Positions 24,137 through 32,601 of a stretch of DNA of 64,000 nt are shown here, in pieces. Position 1 is the first letter of the stretch. Each line of letters opens with the position of its first letter. This DNA is from Streptomyces sp. YS415. Its GTDB lineage: Bacteria; Actinomycetota; Actinomycetes; Streptomycetales; Streptomycetaceae. Location of the stretch: positions 496,001 through 560,000 of the forward strand of contig NZ_JAMJFL010000001.1 of assembly GCF_023544665.1 (NCBI RefSeq). The letters run 5' to 3'. A program made the translations under genes and the position numbers. Under the pieces are notes generated by a model. The model searched no databases. It was not told the DNA's origin and saw only the letters and a list, made by a program, of their open reading frames with translations.

Positions 24137-25668
24137 CGACGTACACGAACCCGATCCTCGACGCGGACTGGTCCGACCCGGACGTGCTGCGCGTCGGCGA
24201 CGACTTCTACCTGACCGCCTCAAGCTTCGGCCGCGTCCCCGGACTGCCGCTGCTGCACTCCCGCGACCTGGTCAACTGGACCCTGGTCGGGCACGCCCTG
24301 GACCGCCTGGAACCGGCGGCCGAGTTCCGCACCCCACGGCACGACTGCGGGGTGTGGGCACCCTCCCTGCGCCATCACGCCGACCGCTTCTGGATCTTCT
24401 GGGGCGACCCCGACCAGGGCATCTTCCAGATCAACGCCCCCGCGATCCGCGGCCCGTGGAGCCGGCCGCACCTGCTGAAGGCCGGCAAGGGCCTGATCGA
24501 CCCCTGCCCGCTGTGGGACGAGGAGACCGGCGAGGCGTATCTGGTGCACGCCTGGGCCAAGTCCCGCTCCGGCATCAAGAACCGGCTCACCGGCCACCGG
24601 ATGGACCCCGACGGCACCGAACTCCTCGACGAGGGCAAGGTCGTCGTCGACGGCGACCGCATCCCCGGCTGGTTCACCCTGGAGGGCCCCAAGCTCTACC
24701 GGCACGACGGCTGGTTCTGGATCTTCGCCCCCGCCGGGGGAGTGGAGACCGGCTGGCAGGGCGCCTTCCGCTCCCGCGGCTTCTTCGGCCCGTACGAGGA
24801 GAGGATCGTCCTCGAACAGAAGGACACCGACGTCAACGGCCCCCACCAGGGCGGCTGGGTGCGCACCCGGTCCGGCGAGGACTGGTTCGTCCACTTCCAG
24901 CAGCGCGGCGCCTACGGCCGGGTCGTGCACCTCCAGCCGATGCGCTGGGGCGCCGACGGCTGGCCGGTGCTCGGCGCGGACGGCGCCCCCGTCACCGTGC
25001 ACCGCAGGCCCGCCCTGCCGCCGCAGCCGCCCGCCGCGCCGGCCACCGACGACCACTTCCCCGGCGGCCGGCACGGCCGGCAGTGGCAGTGGACGGCCAA
25101 CCCCCGCGAGGGCTGGTCCACCCAGCACTCCGCGGACGGGCTCCGGCTCACCTGCGTCCGCTCGGCCGACGCGCACGACCTGCGCAGACTGCCGAACGTC
25201 CTCACCCAGCGGCTGCCCGGCAGGCCGGCCACCGTCGAGGTCGGCCTGCGCCTGGACAGCGACGAGCCGGGCGCGCGGGCCGGACTCGCGGTGCTCGGGG
25301 ACGCGTTCGGCTGGATCGGCCTCCAGCGCGGCTCGGACGGCAGCGTCCACCTCGTCCACCGCTTCGCCGAGCCCGTCGCCATGGGGGCACCTCCCACGCC
25401 TTTCGGGCAGTGGGGGAGCGAACGCGACGCGGGCCACCCCCGCCCGGCCCCCGAGGGCCGCGCCCGGCTGCGGATCGAGATCACCCCCGGCGCGCGCTGC
25501 CGCTTCCTGTACGACGTCGGGGACGGCTGGACTCCGTCCGGTCCTGTCTTCGCCGCCACCCCCTGGCGCTGGGTCGGCGCCCTGCTCGGCCTGTTCGCCC
25601 TCGCGCCCACCGGCCAGGGACACGCAGGCGCGGCAACCTTCACGCACTTCACGGTCACTCCCTCGTAA
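24133..25668 (+). CDS. Glycoside hydrolase family 43 (xylosidase/arabinofuranosidase type)
   Basis: 511 aa, GTG overlapping the previous stop. Five-bladed propeller domain (about 1-300) starting NPILDADWSDPDVLRVGDDFYL, with the catalytic base Asp in DADWSDPD, the pKa-modulating Asp near LIDPCPLWDEETGE and the acid Glu in FTLEGPKLYRHDG. The C-terminal beta-sandwich (about 320-511) resembles the GH43 C2 accessory domain. It has no signal peptide, so it probably cleaves imported oligosaccharides in the cytoplasm, releasing L-arabinose or xylose. An extra loop beginning AMGAPPTPFGQWGSE at 25381-25418 is encoded by a hairpin-forming Streptomyces-type repeat inserted in frame. Confidence 0.9.
   Translation: MTTYTNPILDADWSDPDVLRVGDDFYLTASSFGRVPGLPLLHSRDLVNWTLVGHALDRLEPAAEFRTPRHDCGVWAPSLRHHADRFWIFWGDPDQGIFQINAPAIRGPWSRPHLLKAGKGLIDPCPLWDEETGEAYLVHAWAKSRSGIKNRLTGHRMDPDGTELLDEGKVVVDGDRIPGWFTLEGPKLYRHDGWFWIFAPAGGVETGWQGAFRSRGFFGPYEERIVLEQKDTDVNGPHQGGWVRTRSGEDWFVHFQQRGAYGRVVHLQPMRWGADGWPVLGADGAPVTVHRRPALPPQPPAAPATDDHFPGGRHGRQWQWTANPREGWSTQHSADGLRLTCVRSADAHDLRRLPNVLTQRLPGRPATVEVGLRLDSDEPGARAGLAVLGDAFGWIGLQRGSDGSVHLVHRFAEPVAMGAPPTPFGQWGSERDAGHPRPAPEGRARLRIEITPGARCRFLYDVGDGWTPSGPVFAATPWRWVGALLGLFALAPTGQGHAGAATFTHFTVTPS
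25381..25418. repeat. Hairpin-forming repeat inserted in the GH43 coding region
   Basis: The sequence has CTCCCAC (25391-25397) opposite GTGGGGGAG (25410-25418) and a small GCC/GGC inner stem. It matches a type of short palindromic element that is common in Streptomyces genomes. Being in frame it adds about 13 residues to the GH43 beta-sandwich. Confidence 0.6.
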
Positions 25669-25701
25669 CCCACTTCCTCCGTACGCCTGTTGGGAGACGC
25701 A

Positions 25702-26763
25702 ATGACGCACCTCCGAGGCAAGCGCTTGCCAGGCGCGGGCAGAACCATGGCCGCCGTCCTGGGACTGGTCGCCGCCCTCGCCCTGGGGGCGGTCGGCGAG
25801 GCGGACGCCGGGTCCGCCCCCGACACGACGGCCGACCGCTTCGCCGACCGCCCGCACGGGTTCGCCTCCCTGGCGGGGGGCACCACCGGCGGCGCCGGCG
25901 GAAAGGTCGTCACGGTCACCGACCAGGCGGCGCTGGCCAGGTACGCGGCGGCGGCCGAGCCGTACGTCATCCGCATCGCGGGCACGGTCACCGCCGAGCC
26001 GTTCGGGGCGGTCATCGAGGTCGCCTCCGACAAGACGATCGTCGGGGTCGGCCGGAGCGGGGAGCTGGTCCAGGGCGAGCTCCGCCTCGGGCCCGGCACC
26101 CACAACGTGATCATCCGCAACCTGACGATCCGCGACTCGGCGGTCGAGGGCGACTGGGACTGCAAGGGCACCGACTTCGACGGCATCCAGATGGACACCG
26201 CCCACCACGTCTGGGTCGACCACAACCGCTTCTCGAACATCTGCGACGGGCAGCTCGACATCCGCAAGGACAGCGAGTACGTGACCGTCTCCTACAACCG
26301 CTTCGAGAACAACAACAAGACCTTCGGCCTGGGGTGGACCAGCAACCTCAGGACCCAGATCACCATCGACCACAACTGGTTCGCCCGCACCAAGCAGCGC
26401 AACCCGTCCGTGGACAACGCCGCTTACGCGCACCTGTACAACAACTACCTGACCGCGCAGGCGGATCCGGGCGACCCGGTGTGGACCTACGGCAACTGGT
26501 CCCGCGGCCGGACCCGGATGGTCATCGAGAACAGCTACTACCAGGACGTCCAGCACCCCTACCAGGCCGACGCCACCGCCGAGCTGGTGCAGCGCGGATC
26601 GATCCTGGAGAACACCACCGGACGCCACGACACCCGGGGCGCCGCCTTCGAACCGCGGGAGTTCTACGACTACCGCCTCGACCCCGCCGCCGCCGTGCCC
26701 GCGCTGGTGAAGCGCTTCTCGGGACCGCAGGAGCACCTCGGCCGGGCCCGCCCCACCCACTGA
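25702..26763 (+). CDS. Secreted pectate lyase, polysaccharide lyase family 1
   Basis: 353 aa. The ATG at 25702 has GGGAG about 6 bases upstream. A Sec signal peptide (about residues 1-38, hydrophobic VLGLVAALALGAVG) is followed by a right-handed parallel beta-helix. Landmarks are DFDGIQMDTAHHVWVDHNRF (calcium-site Asp residues), CDGQLDIRKDSEYVTVSYNRF and TKQRNPSVDN, which carries the catalytic Arg. It cleaves polygalacturonate by Ca2+-dependent beta-elimination outside the cell. The gene follows GH43 by 33 bases and may share its transcript. A perfect 14-base palindrome lies within the signal-peptide codons. Confidence 0.92.
   Translation: MTHLRGKRLPGAGRTMAAVLGLVAALALGAVGEADAGSAPDTTADRFADRPHGFASLAGGTTGGAGGKVVTVTDQAALARYAAAAEPYVIRIAGTVTAEPFGAVIEVASDKTIVGVGRSGELVQGELRLGPGTHNVIIRNLTIRDSAVEGDWDCKGTDFDGIQMDTAHHVWVDHNRFSNICDGQLDIRKDSEYVTVSYNRFENNNKTFGLGWTSNLRTQITIDHNWFARTKQRNPSVDNAAYAHLYNNYLTAQADPGDPVWTYGNWSRGRTRMVIENSYYQDVQHPYQADATAELVQRGSILENTTGRHDTRGAAFEPREFYDYRLDPAAAVPALVKRFSGPQEHLGRARPTH
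25717..25730. promoter_or_regulatory. Perfect 14-base LacI-like palindrome in the pectate lyase start region
   Basis: GGCAAGCGCTTGCC is its own reverse complement and shares the AAGCGCTT core with 20203-20210. It begins 15 bases inside the coding region, a place where roadblock repression is possible. No LacI gene is present nearby. Confidence 0.4.
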
Positions 26764-26810
26764 CCCCCACCACCGCATGTCCCGCAGGATCCAGAAGAGA
26801 GAGCCGACCA

Positions 26811-28154
26811 ATGAAGATCAGCATCCGTAGAAGCAGGCGCGCTGCCATAGCCGTCGCCCTGGGCTCCGTGCTCGCCCTGACCGCCACCGCCTGCGGCGAC
26901 GACGGCAGTGGCAGCGGCGGGGACAAGGGATCCGAGGGCTCCGGCAAGGGCGAGATCGTCTTCTGGGACAACAACGGCGGTGTGCGCACCGACATCTGGA
27001 AGGAGATCATCACCGACTTCGAGAAGGCGAACCCGGACATCAAGGTCGAGTACGTCCCGATCGCCGCCACCGAGGTGCAGTCCAAGTACGACACCGCCAT
27101 CCAGGGCGGCGGACTGCCCGACGTCGGCGGTGTCGGCGCCGCGATGCTCGCCGGGATCGCCGCACAGGACGCGCTGGAGCCCGTGGAGACCCGGCTCGCC
27201 GAGTCCGGCCTGAACGGCAAGCTCAACGAGGACATGGTCGAGTCGGTGAAGGTGGCCGGCGGCTCCGAGCAGCACATGTACTCCATCCCCACCTCCGCCA
27301 ACAACGGCGTCCTGTACTACCGGACCGATTTGTTCAAGAAGGCGGGCCTGGAGGAGCCGACGACCTGGGACGCCTTCTACGAGGCCGCCGAGAAGCTCAC
27401 GAACGTCGGCAAGAACCAGTTCGGGTACACCATCCGCGGCGGCGCGGGCTCGATCGCGCAGGCGCTGGACGCGATGTACGGGCAGAGCGGGATCACCTCG
27501 TTCTGGGACGGCGACAAGACCACCGTCAACGACCCCAAGAACGTGGAGGCGCTGGAGAAGTACGCGGGCCTCTACAAGAAGGTCACTCCGGCCGCCGACC
27601 TCAACAACGACTTCACCAAGATGGTCGCCCAGTGGGACTCCGGCACGATCGGCATGCTCAACCACAACCTGGGGTCCTACCAGGACCATGTGAAGGCGTT
27701 CGGGGTCGACAAGTTCCGGGGCATCCCGCAGCCGGTCGGCTCCTCCGGCAAGCGGGTCCAGGTGTCCAACCCGGTGGACGGGCTGGGGCTGTTCAAGAGC
27801 TCCAAGAACAAGGACGCGGCCTGGAAGTTCATCGAGTTCGCGGCGTCGCACGAGGCGAACTCGAAGTGGAACGAGTCGGCGGGCGCGATTCCGTCGAACA
27901 CCGAGGCGGCGAAGGACGCGTGGATCAGTGAGGCGGAGCCCACGAAGCTGGCGGCTGCCTCGCTGAACGACGGATCCACGACCATCGTCCAGCTTCCCTA
28001 CTACCTGCCGGACTGGAACACCATTTCCAAGGCGGACAACGAGCCGAACTTCCAGAAGGTGCTGCTCGGGAAGATGAGTGCGAAGGACTTCCTGGACACG
28101 CTGGCCGAGCAGCTGAACGAGGCGCAGGCCGAGTGGAACGAGCAGAAGTCCTAG
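26811..28154 (+). CDS. Extracellular sugar-binding lipoprotein (CUT1 family)
   Basis: 447 aa. The ATG at 26811 follows a GAAGAGAGAG purine tract. An Arg-rich n-region and a hydrophobic core end in the lipobox TATAC, so C28 is the lipid-modified residue, followed by a Gly/Ser/Asp spacer. The mature part starts GEIVFWDNNGGVRTDIWKEI, typical of cluster B carbohydrate-binding proteins. Codon choice is more AAG/GAG-rich than in the first binding protein, and no terminal duplication is seen. It is the likely partner of the permeases at 20232-22057, being embedded among pectin-degrading genes on the same strand. Confidence 0.93.
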   Translation: MKISIRRSRRAAIAVALGSVLALTATACGDDGSGSGGDKGSEGSGKGEIVFWDNNGGVRTDIWKEIITDFEKANPDIKVEYVPIAATEVQSKYDTAIQGGGLPDVGGVGAAMLAGIAAQDALEPVETRLAESGLNGKLNEDMVESVKVAGGSEQHMYSIPTSANNGVLYYRTDLFKKAGLEEPTTWDAFYEAAEKLTNVGKNQFGYTIRGGAGSIAQALDAMYGQSGITSFWDGDKTTVNDPKNVEALEKYAGLYKKVTPAADLNNDFTKMVAQWDSGTIGMLNHNLGSYQDHVKAFGVDKFRGIPQPVGSSGKRVQVSNPVDGLGLFKSSKNKDAAWKFIEFAASHEANSKWNESAGAIPSNTEAAKDAWISEAEPTKLAAASLNDGSTTIVQLPYYLPDWNTISKADNEPNFQKVLLGKMSAKDFLDTLAEQLNEAQAEWNEQKS

Positions 28155-28196
28155 CGGGTCGGGGGTTGTCCGTCGTGGGGGACTGCCGGCTGGTTG

Positions 28197-28226
28197 TGGC
28201 TGGTCGCGCAGTTCCCCGCGCCCCTG
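28197..28226. repeat. Dispersed 30-base intergenic repeat, copy B
   Basis: Identical to 12525-12554. It lies between the binding-protein stop and the acetylesterase start, about 36 bases before the GTG. A structural or regulatory role is unknown. Confidence 0.8.
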
Positions 28227-28261
28227 GGGAGTTCCACTTCCCTTGGCTGTAAGGAGATGGT

Positions 28262-29050
28262 GTGTCTCTGTCCCGTAGGCAGGTCGCCGGTGCCGTTGTC
28301 GCCGCCGTTCCGCTCACTTTCGGTACCGCCCAGGCCGGGGAGCGGCGCGGGCGTACGCTCTTCATCGCCGGGGATTCCACCGCCGCGCAGAAATACGCGG
28401 ACGCCGCGCCCGAGACCGGGTGGGGAATGGCTCTTCCCTTCTTTCTCCACAAAGGGCTCGCGGTCGCCAATCACGCCGTGAACGGGCGCAGTTCGAAGAG
28501 TTTCGTCGACGAGGGCCGCCTCGATGCCGTGCTCGGGGCCATGCGGCCCGGGGACCTGCTGGTGATCCAGTTCGCGCACAACGACGAGAAGGTCACGGAC
28601 CCGGCGCGCTGGACCGAGCCCTGGACGACGTACAAGGACTATCTGCGGCTGTACATCGAGGGTGCCCGTTCGCGGGGCGCCCGGCCCGTGCTCGCCACCG
28701 CCGTGGAGCGGCGGCGGTTCGACGCGCAGGGCAACGCCCAGGCCAGTCACGGCGACTACCCGGCTGCCATGCGCTCGCTCGCCGAGGAGGAGGGGGTCGC
28801 CCTGCTCGACCTCCAGGCGCGGTCGCTCGAGTTGTGGCAGTCGCTGGGGGCCGAGGAGACCAAGAAGTACTTCAACTGGACCGCCACCGAGCAGGACAAC
28901 ACCCACTTCAACCCGCCCGGGGCCATCGAGGTGGCGCGGCTCGTGGCGCGGGAGTCCCTGCGGACGCGGGTGCTGCGTCCGCAGGATCTGCGGCGGCTGG
29001 ACGAGGTGATCCCGGAGTCCTGGATCACCTGGCCGGACGCCGGGGCCTGA
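28262..29050 (+). CDS. Rhamnogalacturonan acetylesterase (SGNH hydrolase)
   Basis: 262 aa. The GTG at 28262 has AAGGAG at 28251-28256. The N-terminus SLSRRQVAGAVVAAVPLTF looks like a twin-arginine (Tat) signal ending near residue 26. SGNH blocks are IAGDST with nucleophile S39, NGRSSKSF (block II Gly-Arg), FAHNDEK with N107 (block III) and DNTHFN near the C-terminus (catalytic Asp and His). The family removes acetyl groups from rhamnogalacturonan so that lyases can act. Position among pectinases supports this. A plain SGNH esterase of other specificity remains possible. Confidence 0.9.
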   Translation: MSLSRRQVAGAVVAAVPLTFGTAQAGERRGRTLFIAGDSTAAQKYADAAPETGWGMALPFFLHKGLAVANHAVNGRSSKSFVDEGRLDAVLGAMRPGDLLVIQFAHNDEKVTDPARWTEPWTTYKDYLRLYIEGARSRGARPVLATAVERRRFDAQGNAQASHGDYPAAMRSLAEEEGVALLDLQARSLELWQSLGAEETKKYFNWTATEQDNTHFNPPGAIEVARLVARESLRTRVLRPQDLRRLDEVIPESWITWPDAGA

Positions 29051-29085
29051 CCGTATCCCCACCGCTCAGAGAAGAGAGCCGCATC

Positions 29086-30402
29086 ATGAACGCATACAAG
29101 TGGCATGGGCATGCCATGAAGAGAGCCGCCGTGCTGGCCGGCTGTGTCTCCCTCGTCCTCGGGGTCACCGCGGCCGGGACCGCCCAGGCGGGGCCGGCCC
29201 GTGATCTCGCGCGACAGGTGCTCCCCGCCGGGGACGGCTGGGCGTCCGAGGGCGCCGGGACCACCGGCGGGTCGGCCGCCGACGCCGCGCACGTCCACAC
29301 CGTGACCACCTGGGCGGAGTTCAAGGCCGCCCTCGCGGACGGCGGCACCGGGCCCCGGATCATCAAGGTCAAGGGCATGCTCGACGCCGTCTCCGAGGGC
29401 TGTGACGCCCTCGCCGCCGAGGGGTACGACTTCCAGCAGTACCTCGCCGACTACGACCCCGCCGTATGGGGCCACGACACCCCGGTCAGCGGCGAGCAGG
29501 AGGACCTGCGGGCCGCCTCCGCCGCCAACCAGGACAGGATGATCAAAGCGAGCGTGCCGGCCGACACGACGATCGTGGGCGTCGGCCGGAACTCCGGGAT
29601 CCGGGGCGGCAGCCTGCAGATCCGGGGCGTCGACAACGTGATCGTCCGGAACCTCACCATCGAGGCCCCGCTCGACTGCTTCCCGCAGTGGGACCCGACC
29701 GACGACAACAGGACCGGCGCCTGGAACTCCGAGTACGACGGTGTCGTCGTCTACGGCTCCACCCATGTGTGGATCGACCACAACACGCTCACCGACGGGC
29801 GCTACCCCGACAGCTCCCTGCCGGAGTACTTCGGCAAGGTCTACCAGCAGCACGACGGCCTGTTGGACGTGGTGCGCGGCGCCAACCACGTGACCGTGTC
29901 CTGGAACTCCTTCGAGGACCACGACAAGACCATGCTGATCGGCAACAGCGACGGCGCGGGCTCCACCGACGCCGGAAAGCTCAAGGTCACCCTGCACCAC
30001 AACCGCTTCGAGGGCATCGTGGAGCGGGCGCCGCGCGTCCGATTCGGGCAGGTCGACTCGTACAACAACCACTTCGTGGTGACCGCCGGCCAGAAGTTCG
30101 GCTACGTCTTCGGCATCGGCGCCTCCTCCCAGTTGCACGCCACCCACAACGCCTTCTCGCTGGCGCCCGGGGTCAGCACCGGCAAGGTGCTGAAGAAGTG
30201 GAGCGAGGCGCCTCTCACCGCCGCGCACAACTACGTCAACGGCAAGCTCACCGACCTGATCGCCGTCCACAACGCGGAGATCCCCGGCGAGACCCTCCAG
30301 TCCGGGGCGGGATGGACGCCCACGCTGCGGACCCGGGTCGACCACCCCCGGGCGGTCCCGGGCATCGTCGACCACCGCGCGGGTGCCGGCCGCATCTGCT
30401 GA
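29086..30402 (+). CDS. Secreted pectate/pectin lyase, polysaccharide lyase family 1
   Basis: 438 aa, ATG preceded by AGAAGAGAG. A Sec signal (hydrophobic AVLAGCVSLVLGVTAAGTAQA) is followed by a beta-helix. The motifs are VDNVIVRNLTIEAP, DGVVVYGSTHVWIDHNTLTDG, HDGLLDVVRGANHVTVSWN (calcium-site Asp) and ERAPRVRFGQVDSYNNHF, which carries the catalytic Arg. It is only distantly similar to the lyase at 25702, so the two enzymes probably differ in preference for methylated or de-esterified pectin. It acts outside the cell together with the acetylesterase before it and the pectinesterase after it. Confidence 0.92.
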   Translation: MNAYKWHGHAMKRAAVLAGCVSLVLGVTAAGTAQAGPARDLARQVLPAGDGWASEGAGTTGGSAADAAHVHTVTTWAEFKAALADGGTGPRIIKVKGMLDAVSEGCDALAAEGYDFQQYLADYDPAVWGHDTPVSGEQEDLRAASAANQDRMIKASVPADTTIVGVGRNSGIRGGSLQIRGVDNVIVRNLTIEAPLDCFPQWDPTDDNRTGAWNSEYDGVVVYGSTHVWIDHNTLTDGRYPDSSLPEYFGKVYQQHDGLLDVVRGANHVTVSWNSFEDHDKTMLIGNSDGAGSTDAGKLKVTLHHNRFEGIVERAPRVRFGQVDSYNNHFVVTAGQKFGYVFGIGASSQLHATHNAFSLAPGVSTGKVLKKWSEAPLTAAHNYVNGKLTDLIAVHNAEIPGETLQSGAGWTPTLRTRVDHPRAVPGIVDHRAGAGRIC

Positions 30403-30464
30403 CCCGCTGCGGGGACCGGGGCGGCCTCGCCCCGGCCCCCGTCCGCCTGTGAAGGAGCACCCGC

Positions 30465-31595
30465 ATGCCCTCGCCCCACCTCCGACCCCCCTTCTCCAGA
30501 AGGGGATTCCTCCTGGCGAGCGCCGGAGCGAGCGCCGCCCTCGGGCTCGCCGCCGCCCCCGCACCGGCCGCCGCCGGCCACCGCCCGTTCGGCCGGTACG
30601 GCTCACCGGCCGCCCGCCTCACCCCGAGCACGCTCTACGTCGACCCGCACGGCCGCGGTGACGTCACCACCGTCCAGGCCGCCGTGAACGCCACCACCGG
30701 CAGCGGCTGGACCCTCGTCCTCGCACCCGGCACCTACCGGGAGACCGTGAGCGTCGACCCCACCCGCACCGAGATGACCTGGCTCGGCGCGGGCGACGGC
30801 CCCCGGGACGTCGTCATCGTCTACGACAACGCCGCCGGCACCCCGAAACCCGACGGCTCCGGCACCTACGGCACCACCGGATCGGCCACCACCACCGTGC
30901 GCGCCGACGGCTTCACCGCCCGCCGGATCACCTTTGCCAACGACTGGCTGCGCGCCGACCACCCCGGGACGAGCGGCACCCAGGCCGTCGCCATCAAGGT
31001 CACCGGCGACCGCTCCGCCTTCCACCACTGCCGCTTCCTCGGCCACCAGGACACCCTGTACGCCGACACCAACGCGCTGACCGTCTTCGCCCGGCAGTAC
31101 TTCGCGCACTGCTACGCCGAGGGTGACGTCGACTTCGTCTTCGGCCGGGCGACGGCCGTCTTCGAGCACTGCCACTTCCGCACGCTGCCCCGCACCGACC
31201 TGGCCTCCGCGCCGTACGGCTTCGTCTTCGCGCCCTCGACGGCGGGCGCCAACCCGCGCGGCTACCTGGTCACCCGGAGCCGGATCACCAGCGAGGCCCC
31301 GGACGCCTTCTACAAGCTGGCCCGCCCCTGGGTGCCCAGCTCCGACCGCACCGCCCGTCCCATGCTGACCGTCCGGGACACCTGGCTCGGCCCCGGCATC
31401 GACGCGGCGGCGCCCTACGCGAACATGTCGGACGCCTACCCGTGGCAGGAGCAGCGGTTCGCCGAGTACCGCAACACCGGCCCCGGGGCGGAGATCACCC
31501 TGCCCGCCAACCGGCCCCAACTCACCCCCGAGGAGGCCGGGTCGGCGACCCGGGCGGCCTACCTGGGGGACTGGCGGCCGTGGAGCACGGACTGA
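30465..31595 (+). CDS. Secreted pectinesterase
   Basis: 376 aa. The N-terminus has a Tat signal, FSRRGFLLASAGASAALGLA. The beta-helix carries the pectin methylesterase signatures GHQDTLY and GDVDFVFGRA, which supply the two catalytic Asp residues, and the Arg of LARPW. It removes methyl esters from pectin and so prepares the substrate for pectate lyase. It is the last gene of the plus-strand pectin block. A 14-bp hairpin at 31614-31645 ends transcription. Confidence 0.93.
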   Translation: MPSPHLRPPFSRRGFLLASAGASAALGLAAAPAPAAAGHRPFGRYGSPAARLTPSTLYVDPHGRGDVTTVQAAVNATTGSGWTLVLAPGTYRETVSVDPTRTEMTWLGAGDGPRDVVIVYDNAAGTPKPDGSGTYGTTGSATTTVRADGFTARRITFANDWLRADHPGTSGTQAVAIKVTGDRSAFHHCRFLGHQDTLYADTNALTVFARQYFAHCYAEGDVDFVFGRATAVFEHCHFRTLPRTDLASAPYGFVFAPSTAGANPRGYLVTRSRITSEAPDAFYKLARPWVPSSDRTARPMLTVRDTWLGPGIDAAAPYANMSDAYPWQEQRFAEYRNTGPGAEITLPANRPQLTPEEAGSATRAAYLGDWRPWSTD

Positions 31596-31613
31596 CCCAC
31601 GGCGCCCACGAAG

Positions 31614-31645
31614 ACGCCCCCGCCGGTCGTCACCGGCGGGGGCGT
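31614..31645. terminator. 14-bp perfect hairpin between pectinesterase and PL3 genes
   Basis: 31614-31627 pairs perfectly with 31632-31645 around the tetraloop CGTC. It sits between the stops of two convergent genes and should terminate both. Confidence 0.92.
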
Positions 31646-31689
31646 TCCTCTGCTGACCGAGGGGGGCTCAGGTCAGCAGGTCCTCGGGA

Positions 31690-32520
31690 TTACTGGTACG
31701 TGATGTCAGACGCCGTGAAGCGGCACGACGTTGCGTCCGGGCCCACACCGAGCTGGGTCGGCTCGGCACCGGTGTTGTTGCCCTTGAAGCGGACACACGT
31801 CTTGATCTTCTTGGCGCTGTCGCCGTGGATGCGGACCTTGCGCAGCGCCGCCGTGTCCCCGTAGTTGGTGTTGATGCCGACGATGGAGTTCATCGGCGCG
31901 GTGACGTCCACGTCGTTGATGATGACCGTGCGCTTGTACTGCGTGGAGCAGTTGCCGCAACTACGCACCAGCTTACCGGAGTTGGCCACCTGGAACTTGC
32001 TCACGACCAGCTTGCCGGCACCGTTGAACTGCAGGACCTTGTCCGAGGCGTTCTTCGCGCCGCCGCCGTACACCGTGTACACGGAGGAGGCGGACTTGCC
32101 CTTGAAGGTCGCCGCGTCCTCGCCGACGTCCAGCCACCACACGTTCTGCAGCGTGCAGGAGCCCAGGCAGTGCACGCCGTCCGCGGCCGGGGTCCCGATG
32201 ATCACGTTCTTCAGGACGGCGCCGTCGGCGAGCTGGAACACCGGGTCCTGGCCCTCGTCCTGGCTGTCGCCGCCGAGCGCGCCGCTGCCGTAGAACTTCT
32301 TGTAGCCGCCGTCGTAGGTGCCCGAGACCTTGATGGTGCCGGTCACGGCCTGGCTGCCCTTGGCCGTCGGCCAAGTGGACGCGGCTCCCGCGGTGGACAG
32401 CATCGTCGTGGTGACGATCGCCGCGCCGGTGATGCCGAGGGCGGAGGCTCCGGCGATCACCGCCCGTCGCCTGGTGACCTTGCGGCGGTGGCGGACGCGC
32501 TGTTCGGCTGGTGCAGTCAT
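31690..32520 (-). CDS. Secreted pectate lyase, polysaccharide lyase family 3
   Basis: 276 aa. The ATG at 32520 has AAGGA about 6 bases upstream; earlier ATGs do not. A twin-arginine signal, TRRRAVIAGASALG, is followed by a short beta-helix. Landmarks are FYGSGALGG, DGVHCLGSCTLQNVWWLDVGEDAATF (the PL3 core with acidic calcium ligands), CGNCSTQYKRTVIINDV and GINTNYGDTAALR. The mature size of about 230 residues fits PL3. Several cysteines suggest disulfides after export. It cleaves polygalacturonate with Ca2+ and high alkaline activity in characterised members. Confidence 0.92.
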   Translation of the reverse strand: MTAPAEQRVRHRRKVTRRRAVIAGASALGITGAAIVTTTMLSTAGAASTWPTAKGSQAVTGTIKVSGTYDGGYKKFYGSGALGGDSQDEGQDPVFQLADGAVLKNVIIGTPAADGVHCLGSCTLQNVWWLDVGEDAATFKGKSASSVYTVYGGGAKNASDKVLQFNGAGKLVVSKFQVANSGKLVRSCGNCSTQYKRTVIINDVDVTAPMNSIVGINTNYGDTAALRKVRIHGDSAKKIKTCVRFKGNNTGAEPTQLGVGPDATSCRFTASDITYQ

Positions 32521-32601
32521 GCCCATTCCTTGCGTGGGAGGTGTCTTGCGCTCCTTGGTCGCCACCGGCCGGGAAAGGGTTGCCGCGGTTCCGGAAATTT
32601 T

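Noticed and set aside
26710..26717. Third AAGCGCTT site near the end of the pectate lyase gene
   Set aside because: It falls in normal KRF codons deep in the coding region, without a longer palindrome, and an 8-base match can arise by chance.
24354..28154. 1266-residue frame across GH43 and pectate lyase
   Set aside because: Only its last 447 residues, from 26811, are a real protein; the rest is a shadow with Arg/Pro-rich composition.
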